A stretch of DNA of 61,568 nt from the NCBI RefSeq assembly GCF_016820655.1, contig NZ_WSFT01000042.1, forward strand, positions 1-61,568, written 5' to 3'. The position numbers and the translations under genes were made by a program. Positions 34,781-43,033 of this stretch are shown here, one piece after another. How positions within the stretch are numbered: the stretch's first letter is position 1; each line of letters starts with the position of its first letter. Origin of the DNA: Anaeromonas frigoriresistens. Lineage in GTDB: Bacteria > Bacillota > Clostridia > Tissierellales > SIT17. Below the pieces are notes generated by a model. It ran no database searches. It saw nothing but the letters and a program-made list of their open reading frames with translations, and was not told the origin of the DNA.

Positions 34781-36397
34781 TTGATATATATTTTTGGGCA
34801 TAAAAATCCGGATACAGATTCAGTTATGTCAGCCATAGCTTTATCTAAACTGAAGAATCAACTTAGATTAAATACTACTCCCTTTATCTTAGGGGAGATA
34901 AATAAAGAAACAGAATTTATACTAGAGTATTTTAATATAGAAAAGCCTAGAGTTTTAGACAATGTAAAAACACAAATAAAAGATTTGAATTATGATGAAG
35001 TCCCTTCTATATCAACATCACAAACAATTCTTAAAGGTTACAGAATGATGGATAGTAAAGATATAAGAACCTTATCGATACTAGATGAGAAAGGTAGATT
35101 GTCTGGAATAGTGACAATGAAGGATATAGCAATGTCTTCTATAAAGGGAGACTTTTATTATCTTAAAACAGATTTTAAAAGTATAATAGAGGATTTAGGA
35201 GGAAAGATTTTGACTGGAGAAGATAGAGAAGTAAAAGGAAGGATATCAGTCATATCTTATTATCCTGATACAATAAAAGAAGAAAAAATATTAAATGAAA
35301 ACAGTATTGTAATAGTAGGGGATAGATACGATGTTATAGAATATTCTATAGATATTGGAGTGGAACTTATAATAATTAGTGGGGGTAGAAAACTTCCATC
35401 TAAATATATAAATAAAGCAAAGGATAAGAATATATCAATAATAACAGTAGAAACCGACACCTATACTACATCAAAATTAATAAATCAGTGCAATTATATA
35501 ACATCAATTATGAGAAATGAAGATATAATAAAATTCCATGAAGAAGATTATTTAGATGACGTAAGGGAGATTATGGCTACAAATAGACATTCTAATTATC
35601 CAGTAGTAGGAGATGAAAATAGGTTTCTTGGATTTATAGGTAGGAGACATATATTAAATCCTAATAGAAAGAATGTTATATTAGTTGATCATAATGAATA
35701 TGGTCAAAGTATAAATGGACTCGAGGAAGCAAATATATTAGAAATAGTAGATCACCATAAAATTGGAGATATATCTACCAACACACCTATAAGCTTTAGA
35801 AATACTCCTGTAGGGAGTACTTGCACTATTGTATTTAATATGTTCAATGAGTTTAATGTAGATTTAGATATAAAAACCGCAGGTATTCTTATTTCTGGTA
35901 TTATATCAGATACTTTATATCTTAAATCTCCCACAACCACTGAAATAGACAAAAGAGCTGTAAAGGAATTAAATAAAATACTAAATATGGATATAGATAA
36001 ATATGCTATGAATATGTTTAAAGAAGGAACTTCCTTAGAAGGACAGAGTATAGAGGATATAGTATTTAAAGATTTTAAGGACTTTAATCTCTATGGAAAT
36101 AAAGTAGGAGTAGGGCAAGTGTTTACTTTGGATATTGATAAGATATTCAGCAGGAAAGATGAATTCTTAGAATTTATTAGTACTATACATAATAATAGGG
36201 GATATTCTCTTACCTTAATATTGATAACAGATATTTTAAAGGAAGGGTCATATCTACTATATAGTAGTGACATAAACAATCTTATATCTACTGCTTTTGA
36301 GGTATCAAAAGAACAAGGGGTATTTGTAGAAGGCATAGTATCTAGAAAAAAACAAATTATTCCTAGGATAATAGAGGCAATAAATATATTGGGATAA
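34781..36397 (+). CDS. Manganese-dependent inorganic pyrophosphatase with CBS and DRTGG domains
   Basis: The 538-residue DHH-family enzyme has IFGHKNPDTDSVMSAIALSK at the N-terminus (Mn-binding His and Asp) and later DHHKIGD, FRNTPVGSTCTIV and a DHHA2 C-terminal domain. Inserted between are two CBS repeats with a DRTGG-like domain between them (about residues 65-300), which bind nucleotides and control activity in clostridial family II pyrophosphatases. It hydrolyses pyrophosphate. The start is TTG 34781 with GGAGGTG 6 bases upstream; the longer reading is rejected. Confidence 0.9.
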   Translation: MIYIFGHKNPDTDSVMSAIALSKLKNQLRLNTTPFILGEINKETEFILEYFNIEKPRVLDNVKTQIKDLNYDEVPSISTSQTILKGYRMMDSKDIRTLSILDEKGRLSGIVTMKDIAMSSIKGDFYYLKTDFKSIIEDLGGKILTGEDREVKGRISVISYYPDTIKEEKILNENSIVIVGDRYDVIEYSIDIGVELIIISGGRKLPSKYINKAKDKNISIITVETDTYTTSKLINQCNYITSIMRNEDIIKFHEEDYLDDVREIMATNRHSNYPVVGDENRFLGFIGRRHILNPNRKNVILVDHNEYGQSINGLEEANILEIVDHHKIGDISTNTPISFRNTPVGSTCTIVFNMFNEFNVDLDIKTAGILISGIISDTLYLKSPTTTEIDKRAVKELNKILNMDIDKYAMNMFKEGTSLEGQSIEDIVFKDFKDFNLYGNKVGVGQVFTLDIDKIFSRKDEFLEFISTIHNNRGYSLTLILITDILKEGSYLLYSSDINNLISTAFEVSKEQGVFVEGIVSRKKQIIPRIIEAINILG

Positions 36398-36441
36398 TAA
36401 GGGTATAAAAAATAAGATTTTAAATTATAGGAGATGAATTT

Positions 36442-37329
36442 ATGTATAAAAAAGGATTATTAATATACAATGGAAATGCTGGGCAAACAGAATCTAATGA
36501 GAAGCTAAGTGAAGTTGTAGGAATCCTTAGTGAAGGCATAGATGAGCTTACACTTATTAAAACAAAAAATCCTGGGGATGCAGAAGAAATTACTAAAGAA
36601 AAGGGAGAAGAGTATGAAATAGTAATGTTTCTAGGGGGAGATGGTACAGTACATGAAGGAATAAATGGAATTGCCCATTTACAAAACCCTCCTATTGTAG
36701 GAATAATTCCTGGAGGCACTTGTAATGATTTTGCTAGAGGATTAAATGTACCATTAAAACTAAGTCAATCACCAAAAGCTATATTAAAGGGAAAAACTAA
36801 AGAAGTAGATATAGGAAAAGTAAATGATAGGTATTTTACTAATTTTACAGGAGTAGGTCTAATCACAGAGATATCAGAAAATGTGAATCCTACCACTAAA
36901 AATATTATGGGAAGAATAAGCTATTATAGTAGTACCATAAGAAGCATGGGAGAAAATGACAATTTTAAATTTACATTAAAGACTGAAAATGAAAAAATTG
37001 AAGATGAAGCAGGAATGGTTATTATAGTAAATGGAAACCATGTAGGAAGTATAAAAGTTCCGAATAAATCTATATCTATGAACGATGGATTATTTGATAT
37101 ATTTATTGTATATAATGCAGGGATTTCCTTATTAGTTAAATATTTAACTCAAAAGGATACATTTGAAGATAAAGTATCTGAAGAGGAGATAAAACATTTA
37201 CAAGCTAGAAAAATTTCCTTGAGAACAGAAGAAAATATGAGCACAGATACAGATGGGGAGGTATATTTACAAACACCTTTAGAGATTGAAGTCAAAAAGA
37301 AAAAACTGAAATTTATAGTAGGAGAATAA
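36442..37329 (+). CDS. Diacylglycerol/lipid kinase family protein (YegS/BmrU type)
   Basis: The 295-residue protein has the catalytic signature MFLGGDGTVHEGINGI (residues ~65-80), preceded by the N-terminal LLIYNGNAG motif. PGGTCNDFARGL follows, typical of this lipid kinase family. It phosphorylates diacylglycerol or a related lipid at the membrane face. ATG start with TAGGAGATG upstream, 44 bp behind the pyrophosphatase gene, so possibly one operon. Confidence 0.9.
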   Translation: MYKKGLLIYNGNAGQTESNEKLSEVVGILSEGIDELTLIKTKNPGDAEEITKEKGEEYEIVMFLGGDGTVHEGINGIAHLQNPPIVGIIPGGTCNDFARGLNVPLKLSQSPKAILKGKTKEVDIGKVNDRYFTNFTGVGLITEISENVNPTTKNIMGRISYYSSTIRSMGENDNFKFTLKTENEKIEDEAGMVIIVNGNHVGSIKVPNKSISMNDGLFDIFIVYNAGISLLVKYLTQKDTFEDKVSEEEIKHLQARKISLRTEENMSTDTDGEVYLQTPLEIEVKKKKLKFIVGE

Positions 37330-37422
37330 TCAATATATTTAGTATATTGAAAGTTGTTATAAAGATTTCATAAGTATATAATAGATATATGAGTTTAAGA
37401 AATAGAAAAAGAGAGGTATTAT

Positions 37423-38589
37423 ATGTCTGAAGAGAATATTACGCGATTAAATATAGATGATAAAGAAATAATTCTTATTGGAACAGCTCATGTATCTAAA
37501 AGAAGTGCAGAGCAAGTAAAAGAGATAATAGAAAGAGAAAATCCAGATACAGTATGTATAGAGTTAGATGCTCAGAGATATAAATCTGTTACTGAAGGAC
37601 AAAAGTGGAAGGATATGGACATAATATCTGTAATAAAACAAAAGAAAGCTACATTACTTTTGGTAAATCTGATGATGTCATCATTCCAAAAGAGGATGGC
37701 AAAGCAATTTGGTATAAATCCTGGACAAGAGATGGTTCAGGCAATAAATTCAGCTAAGGATATAGATGCGGAGATCGTATTAGCAGATAGAGATATTCAA
37801 ATTACTTTCCAAAGGATCTGGAGAGGAATCGGCTTATGGGGAAAAATGAAATTAATGACAGAGCTTGTTTATAGTATGTTCACTGATGAGGAAATTTCTG
37901 AAGAAGAATTGGAAAAATTAAAATCTGAGGATATTCTCTCTTCTATGTTAAATGAATTAAAGGATTCTTTTCCTAAATTGAAGAATGCATTAATAGATGA
38001 GAGAGATAAATATCTTTCCCATAAAATTAAAAACGCTCCGGGTGAAAAAATAGTTGCAGTATTAGGAGCAGGACATGTATCGGGGATTAAAGAAGAAATA
38101 CATAAAGAACAAGATATAAAGAAACTATCAACTATACCTCCTAAATCTAAAGTAGGTAAGTCAGTTCAATGGGTTATACCAGCTATTATAATAGCTATAA
38201 TACTTTTTACATTTTATAACAATAGAGGAATGGCTCTAGATCAAATGGTTGGATGGATACTTTGGAATGGATCCCTGTCAGCGTTAGGAGCTGTAATAGC
38301 TTTCGCTCATCCATTATCTATAGCTACGGCATTTTTAGTTGCTCCTATAAGTTCACTAAATCCATTATTGGCTGCTGGTTGGTTTGTAGGATTAGTAGAA
38401 ACTTTTATGAAAAAACCTAGGGTACAGGATTTTGAGAATTTATCTGACGATATAAACAGTTTAAAAGGTTTTTGGAGAAATAAAATTACCCATATTCTTC
38501 TAGTAGTTGTATTAGCTAATATAGGTAGTGTAGTAGGTACTATGATTGGTGGAGCAGAGGTTATTAGAATATTTTTAGATTTATTTTAA
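37423..38589 (+). CDS. TraB/PrgY-family membrane protein
   Basis: The 388-residue protein has an N-terminal TraB domain with LIGTAHVSKRSAEQVKEII, CIELDAQRY and a late GAGHVSGIKEEI motif. C-terminal membrane segments follow from about residue 245. Enterococcal PrgY/TraB shut down self-induction by the own peptide pheromone, but the family is widespread and most members have unknown roles. ATG start with GAGAGG upstream. Followed by a terminator. Confidence 0.85.
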   Translation: MSEENITRLNIDDKEIILIGTAHVSKRSAEQVKEIIERENPDTVCIELDAQRYKSVTEGQKWKDMDIISVIKQKKATLLLVNLMMSSFQKRMAKQFGINPGQEMVQAINSAKDIDAEIVLADRDIQITFQRIWRGIGLWGKMKLMTELVYSMFTDEEISEEELEKLKSEDILSSMLNELKDSFPKLKNALIDERDKYLSHKIKNAPGEKIVAVLGAGHVSGIKEEIHKEQDIKKLSTIPPKSKVGKSVQWVIPAIIIAIILFTFYNNRGMALDQMVGWILWNGSLSALGAVIAFAHPLSIATAFLVAPISSLNPLLAAGWFVGLVETFMKKPRVQDFENLSDDINSLKGFWRNKITHILLVVVLANIGSVVGTMIGGAEVIRIFLDLF

Positions 38590-38624
38590 TTAGATTTATA
38601 AAAAATGATATATTAATGAAATTA

Positions 38625-38656
38625 GAGGAACCCTAATATAAAAGGGTTCTTTTTTA
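38625..38656 (+). terminator. Rho-independent terminator
   Basis: GAGGAACCCT (38625-38634) pairs with AGGGTTCTTT, followed by a T-run, after the TraB-like gene. Confidence 0.8.
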
Positions 38657-38678
38657 TATGTGTAAAATCCAATAAATT

Positions 38679-38722
38679 ACATTATCCCCATATAAATAAC
38701 ATTTATATGGGGATAATGTTTT
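38679..38722 (+). terminator. Second long hairpin, possible terminator
   Basis: A perfect 19-bp stem (38679-38697 with 38701-38719) with a 3-nt loop, followed by TTTTG. It lies just behind the previous terminator and before the nucleoside transporter gene. It could be a back-up terminator or a leader element of the transporter. Confidence 0.6.
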
Positions 38723-38798
38723 GTTATAATCTTTAAAGTAACTAAAAATACAAGAAAAACGTTATCATCTTATACTTATATTAGAAGGGAAGATATAA

Positions 38799-40019
38799 AT
38801 GGAAAAAATAATTAGTTTTGTAGGGATTATTGTTTTACTTTTCATTGCTTTTTTAATCTCTGAAAACAAAAAGAAAATAAATTGGAGGTTAGTTGCTATA
38901 GGAATAAGTATGCAGCTAGTATTTGCATTACTAATATTAAAGTTTCCTCCAGGACAAAAAGCTTTTATTATAGCCAGTGATTTAATAACTAAGGTATTAG
39001 ATTTTACTAAGGAAGGTACAGTATTTTTATTTGGTGATTTAATGAACACTGAGAGCTTTGGGTATATATTTGCGTTGCAGGTATTGCCTACAATAATATT
39101 CTTCTCATCATTAATGACAATACTTTACCATATAGGAGTAATGCAATTAATAGTATCAGTATTAGCTAAAATAATGCTTAAGCTATTAGGAACTAGTGGA
39201 GCAGAATCACTATCTGCTGCTGCTAATATATTTGTAGGTCAAACAGAGGCTCCATTAGTTGTTAAGCCATATATAAAGACAATGACTAAATCTGAGTTAT
39301 TAACTGTTATGACCGGAGGAATGGCTACCGTTGCTGGTGGAGTTATGGCAGGATATGTATCTATGGGAGTAGATGCAGGACACTTAATTGCTGCAAGTAT
39401 AATGTCAGCCCCAGCCAGTTTAATTATAGCTAAAATAATAGTACCAGAGACAGAAACACCAGTTACTAAAGGAAAAGTTGATGTTGAATTAGAGGAATTA
39501 GATGCAAATGTTATTGATGCAGCAGCAAGGGGAGCAGGAGAAGGTCTAAGTCTAGCATTAAATGTTGCTGCTATGCTATTAGCCTTTATAGCTATTACGG
39601 CTCTATTTAATAGTTTATTAGGTGGTATAGGTTCATTAATAGGATTAGATTTTCTATCCTTAGAATGGGTACTAGGTAAACTATTTGCACCATTAGCATT
39701 TATAATGGGGGTACCTATGGGAGATATAACACAAGCAGCTAATTTACTCGGACAAAAAATAGTCATAAATGAATTCTTCGCTTATGCGAACCTTTCTACA
39801 TTAATAAATGAGGGAGCATTATCAGAGAGAACTATTACAATATTAACTTATGCTTTATGTGGATTTGCTAACTTCAGTTCTATCGGTATCCAAATAGGTG
39901 GTATTGGAGGTTTAGCTCCAGAAAGACGTAGTGATGTAGCTAGACTAGGAATTAAAGCTCTTATTGGAGGATCATTAGCTGCCTTTATGACAGCAACTAT
40001 AGCAGGAATATTAATATAA
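38799..40019 (+). CDS. CNT-family nucleoside transporter (NupC)
   Basis: The 406-residue integral membrane protein has the concentrative nucleoside transporter signatures FVGQTEAPLVVKPYI, GGMATVAGGVMAGYVSMG, an AARGAGEGLSLALNVAAMLLAF segment and CGFANFSSIGIQIGGIG. It takes up nucleosides with protons or sodium. ATG start with AAGGGAAG upstream. A REP-like element and terminator follow. It may work with pyrimidine salvage, but it is not near the pyr operon. Confidence 0.92.
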   Translation: MEKIISFVGIIVLLFIAFLISENKKKINWRLVAIGISMQLVFALLILKFPPGQKAFIIASDLITKVLDFTKEGTVFLFGDLMNTESFGYIFALQVLPTIIFFSSLMTILYHIGVMQLIVSVLAKIMLKLLGTSGAESLSAAANIFVGQTEAPLVVKPYIKTMTKSELLTVMTGGMATVAGGVMAGYVSMGVDAGHLIAASIMSAPASLIIAKIIVPETETPVTKGKVDVELEELDANVIDAAARGAGEGLSLALNVAAMLLAFIAITALFNSLLGGIGSLIGLDFLSLEWVLGKLFAPLAFIMGVPMGDITQAANLLGQKIVINEFFAYANLSTLINEGALSERTITILTYALCGFANFSSIGIQIGGIGGLAPERRSDVARLGIKALIGGSLAAFMTATIAGILI

Positions 40020-40029
40020 TAGACATAAT

Positions 40030-40158
40030 AAAAAACTGGGTATCCCATGACTAAGCTTTGGAAAGTGTCACTCTGAGCTCGTCGAAGAGTCTTAAAAGAT
40101 AAGATCCTTCGACGAGCTCAGAGTGACATAAAGCATCTTGGTATTTATCCAGTTTTTT
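40030..40158. terminator. Bidirectional terminator ends around a REP-like insert
   Basis: AAAAAACTGG (40030-40039) pairs with CCAGTTTTTT (40149-40158) between convergent genes. The long REP-like hairpin lies in the loop, as if inserted into the terminator. Confidence 0.65.
40067..40127. repeat. REP-like long inverted repeat
   Basis: Arms 40067-40087 and 40107-40127 are perfectly complementary over 21 bp. The motif CTTCGACGAGCTCAGAGTGA recurs as CTTCGACAAGCTCAGAGTGA at 54471-54491. GC content is higher than in the surroundings. It resembles mobile palindromic (REP/MITE-type) elements. Confidence 0.75.
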
Positions 40159-42517
40159 ATATTTTAGTTTTTAATACTCTTAATGAATTCAGTACTGCCA
40201 GTAATGCTACGCCCACATCAGCAAATACTGCTGCCCACATAGAAGCTAATCCTATAGCTCCTAAGGCTAAAACAAACACTTTTATACCTAATGCAAAGAT
40301 AATATTTTGATAAACTATTTTTCTAGTTCTTTTAGCTATTTTTATAGCATCTACTAATTTCTTTGGTTCATCTGTCATTAATACCACATCGGCAGCCTCT
40401 ATCGCTGCATCTGAGCCTAAACCACCCATTGCAATACCGATATCAGCTCTAGCTAATACTGGAGCATCATTTATTCCATCTCCTACAAATACTAATTTAC
40501 CTTTATTTCTTTTTTGCCTATCTAAAGCTTCTAGTTTTTCTACCTTACCATCGGGAAGTAAATCTGCATATACTTCATCTAATCCTAGTTTATTTCCAAT
40601 TCTTTCACCAATAGATTTATTGTCACCGGTTAGCATTACTGTCTTATTTATACCTAATGATTTAAGAGCTTTTAATGTGTCTTTAGAATCTTCCTTAATC
40701 TCATCTGATATTATTATATGACCCATATACTTATGATCTACCGCTACATAAATAATTGTACCGATAGTATCTGATTCTTTTACTGATAAATTATATTTAT
40801 CCATTAACTTCTTATTTCCAATTAGAATTTCTTTATTTTCATACTTCACACTTATACCATGACCGGATATTTCATTATAATTGGATATTTTATTTTTATC
40901 TATATCTTTTTCATAGGCCCATAGTATAGCTTCAGCTATAGGGTGAGTGGAGAAAACTTCACCGTATGCAGCATACTCTAATATATCTTTCTCTGTATGA
41001 TTTTCCTCGGGGATAATTTCAGTTACTTTAAATACACCCTTAGTCAGAGTTCCTGTTTTATCAAACACAGCTATATCTACATCATTTAATGCTTCAAGAT
41101 AATTTCCACCCTTAACCAATATTCCATTTCTTGAGGCTGATCCTATACCTCCAAAAAATCCTAGAGGAATAGATACAACTAAAGCACAAGGACAAGATAT
41201 AACTAAGAATATTAATCCTCTATATAGCCAGTCAGTAAATGATGCCCCGGGCAATAATAGGGGAGGGAGTATGGCTAGAGCTAAAGCAGAAAATACTACT
41301 ACAGGAGTATAATATCTTGAGAACTTAGTTATAAATTGCTCTGTGGGAGCCTTTTTACTGCTGGCATTTTCAACTAAATCTAGAACTTTAGCCACTGTGG
41401 ATTCACCAAATGACTTAGTAACTTCTATAATTAGTACACCATTTTTATTTATAAATCCTGCTAAAACTTCTTTATCCTTTTTAACAGACCTAGGAACAGA
41501 TTCTCCAGTTAGAGCAGAAGTATCTACCATAGATTCTCCCTCCAATACAATACCATCTAGAGGAATCTTTTCTCCTGGTTTAACTAATATTCTATCCCCA
41601 ATATTTACTTCTTCTGGAGATACCTTTTCACTATCATTATCTACTACTAGGTTTGCATAATCAGGACGGATATCCATAAGGGACTTTATTGAGTTTCTAG
41701 ATTTATTTACCGCTATATCTTGGAACATTTCTCCTACTTCATAAAATAGCATAACAGCTACAGCCTCTGGAAACTCCCTTATAGCAAAGGCACCTAATGT
41801 AGCAATCGACATCAAGAAGTTTTCATCAAACACTTGTCCTCTGGATATGTTTTTAAGGGATTTTAATAATACATCCCCTCCTATAAGTATATAACTCAGT
41901 ATAAATAATCCTAATTCCATAGAGAAAGCAAAGTCACCAATTATTGCTATGAAAAATATAAGAATTCCTATTGATAATTTCCATAATTTCTTTTTACCTA
42001 TAGTATCTATTATTCTATGATCATTTTTTACCTGTGTATCTACAGGCTTAGTACCCTCTTCTTCTACTATGACTTCTACTCCAGGTTCTAGTTTGTTTAC
42101 TATAGCAATAGATTCATCCAACACTTCTTTAACTTTATTCTTATTATTAATCTCTATTTCAAGTTTTCCATTAGAGAAGTTGATATTAGCACTATCTACA
42201 TACTCTAGTTCATTTATTTTTCTTTCTATTTTTGCACCACAGTTAGTACATACAACCCCTTTTAAAATAAGTTTTCTTTTTATATTTTCATTTTTATTTA
42301 CTACTACCACATGGGGTTCATGCTTATTTACTATTTTCTTTATATTATAAATAACTTCAGTAATACTATTATCCTCTGTTTCTACTTTTAAAGTCTTAGT
42401 TACAAAATTAAGTGTAGCCATCTTTACTTTATCTAGATTTATTATTTCATTTTCTATCTTACCAGCACAGCTAGCACAGTCTAATCCTTCTAATATTAAT
42501 TCTGCTTTATTTCTCAC
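40157..42517 (-). CDS. Heavy-metal P1B-type ATPase (Cd/Zn/Pb efflux type)
   Basis: The 786-residue transporter has two N-terminal heavy-metal-associated domains (GLDCASCAGKIE and GVVCTNCGAKIE) and about eight membrane segments. It has the TGES phosphatase loop (DTSALTGESVPR), the metal-site CPC motif in SCPCALVVSIPLG, the phosphorylated Asp in DKTGTLTKG and GDGINDAPVLARADIG. The CPC-SCPC context and downstream sensor fit Zn/Cd/Pb efflux of the CadA/ZntA group. GTG start with AAAGGGGGA upstream. It is cotranscribed after an ArsR-type sensor gene. Confidence 0.93.
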   Translation of the reverse strand: MRNKAELILEGLDCASCAGKIENEIINLDKVKMATLNFVTKTLKVETEDNSITEVIYNIKKIVNKHEPHVVVVNKNENIKRKLILKGVVCTNCGAKIERKINELEYVDSANINFSNGKLEIEINNKNKVKEVLDESIAIVNKLEPGVEVIVEEEGTKPVDTQVKNDHRIIDTIGKKKLWKLSIGILIFFIAIIGDFAFSMELGLFILSYILIGGDVLLKSLKNISRGQVFDENFLMSIATLGAFAIREFPEAVAVMLFYEVGEMFQDIAVNKSRNSIKSLMDIRPDYANLVVDNDSEKVSPEEVNIGDRILVKPGEKIPLDGIVLEGESMVDTSALTGESVPRSVKKDKEVLAGFINKNGVLIIEVTKSFGESTVAKVLDLVENASSKKAPTEQFITKFSRYYTPVVVFSALALAILPPLLLPGASFTDWLYRGLIFLVISCPCALVVSIPLGFFGGIGSASRNGILVKGGNYLEALNDVDIAVFDKTGTLTKGVFKVTEIIPEENHTEKDILEYAAYGEVFSTHPIAEAILWAYEKDIDKNKISNYNEISGHGISVKYENKEILIGNKKLMDKYNLSVKESDTIGTIIYVAVDHKYMGHIIISDEIKEDSKDTLKALKSLGINKTVMLTGDNKSIGERIGNKLGLDEVYADLLPDGKVEKLEALDRQKRNKGKLVFVGDGINDAPVLARADIGIAMGGLGSDAAIEAADVVLMTDEPKKLVDAIKIAKRTRKIVYQNIIFALGIKVFVLALGAIGLASMWAAVFADVGVALLAVLNSLRVLKTKI

Positions 42518-42539
42518 TGCTAGTCCCCCTTTCGCTAAA

Positions 42540-42902
42540 TTATTTTTTATGACAAATATGAGTAAATCCTTGATTTAAAATTTCAGATATATGATCATCA
42601 TCTAAGGAGTAGTAAACTACTCTTCCTTCTCTTCTGTATTTTACTACACCATGATTTTTTAATGTTCTTAATTGATGGGATATGGCTGATTGGCTCATGT
42701 TTAATAGTTCAGCTATATCACAAACACACATCTCTGATTGTAAGAGAGCATAGATTATTTTAATTCTAGTTGAGTCTCCAAAAACCTTAAAGAAATCTGC
42801 TAAATCAAATAAGCATTCATCCTTTGGAAGGTTAGTCTTTGCCTCACTTATAATATTTTCATGTACTTCATTACAGTTACAAACTTCAATTTCCTTAGCC
42901 AT
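42540..42902 (-). CDS. ArsR/SmtB-family metal-sensing repressor (CadC/CzrA-like)
   Basis: The 120-residue winged-helix protein has an N-terminal Cys pair (EVCNC), a CVC motif (EMCVCDIAELLNMSQSAISH, the alpha-3 metal site and recognition helix) and C-terminal FTHICHKK. These match CadC-type Cd/Pb/Zn sensors. ATG 42902 with AAGGGGA upstream; the longer reading lacks a ribosome binding site. It precedes the efflux ATPase by ~20 bp on the same strand, and an operator-like palindrome covers its promoter start. Confidence 0.92.
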   Translation of the reverse strand: MAKEIEVCNCNEVHENIISEAKTNLPKDECLFDLADFFKVFGDSTRIKIIYALLQSEMCVCDIAELLNMSQSAISHQLRTLKNHGVVKYRREGRVVYYSLDDDHISEILNQGFTHICHKK

Positions 42903-42930
42903 AAAATCTCCCCTTAATATATTATATGAA

Positions 42931-42952
42931 TATATGAGCAATTGTTCATATA
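42931..42952. promoter_or_regulatory. Operator of the ArsR-type repressor
   Basis: TATATGAGCAA / TTGTTCATATA is an 11-bp inverted repeat with one mismatch, the typical form of ArsR/SmtB operators. It lies just downstream of the -10 box of the minus-strand promoter. Confidence 0.8.
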
Positions 42953-42954
42953 TA

Positions 42955-42983
42955 ATTATATACCACTTTAAAATATATTTCAA
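42955..42983 (-). promoter_or_regulatory. Promoter of the metal sensor/efflux operon
   Basis: On the minus strand: TTGAAA (42978-42983), a 17-bp spacer and TATAAT (42955-42960). Transcription would start in the operator. Confidence 0.8.
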
Positions 42984-43033
42984 TGGATAATATTAATATA
43001 CTTCTTATGTTAAAATAGAGGAAGGTGATTAAT

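Noticed and set aside
41343-42350. Long plus-strand frames opposite the metal ATPase gene
   Set aside because: They are antisense shadows of a well-supported P-type ATPase and lack ribosome binding sites and sensible composition.
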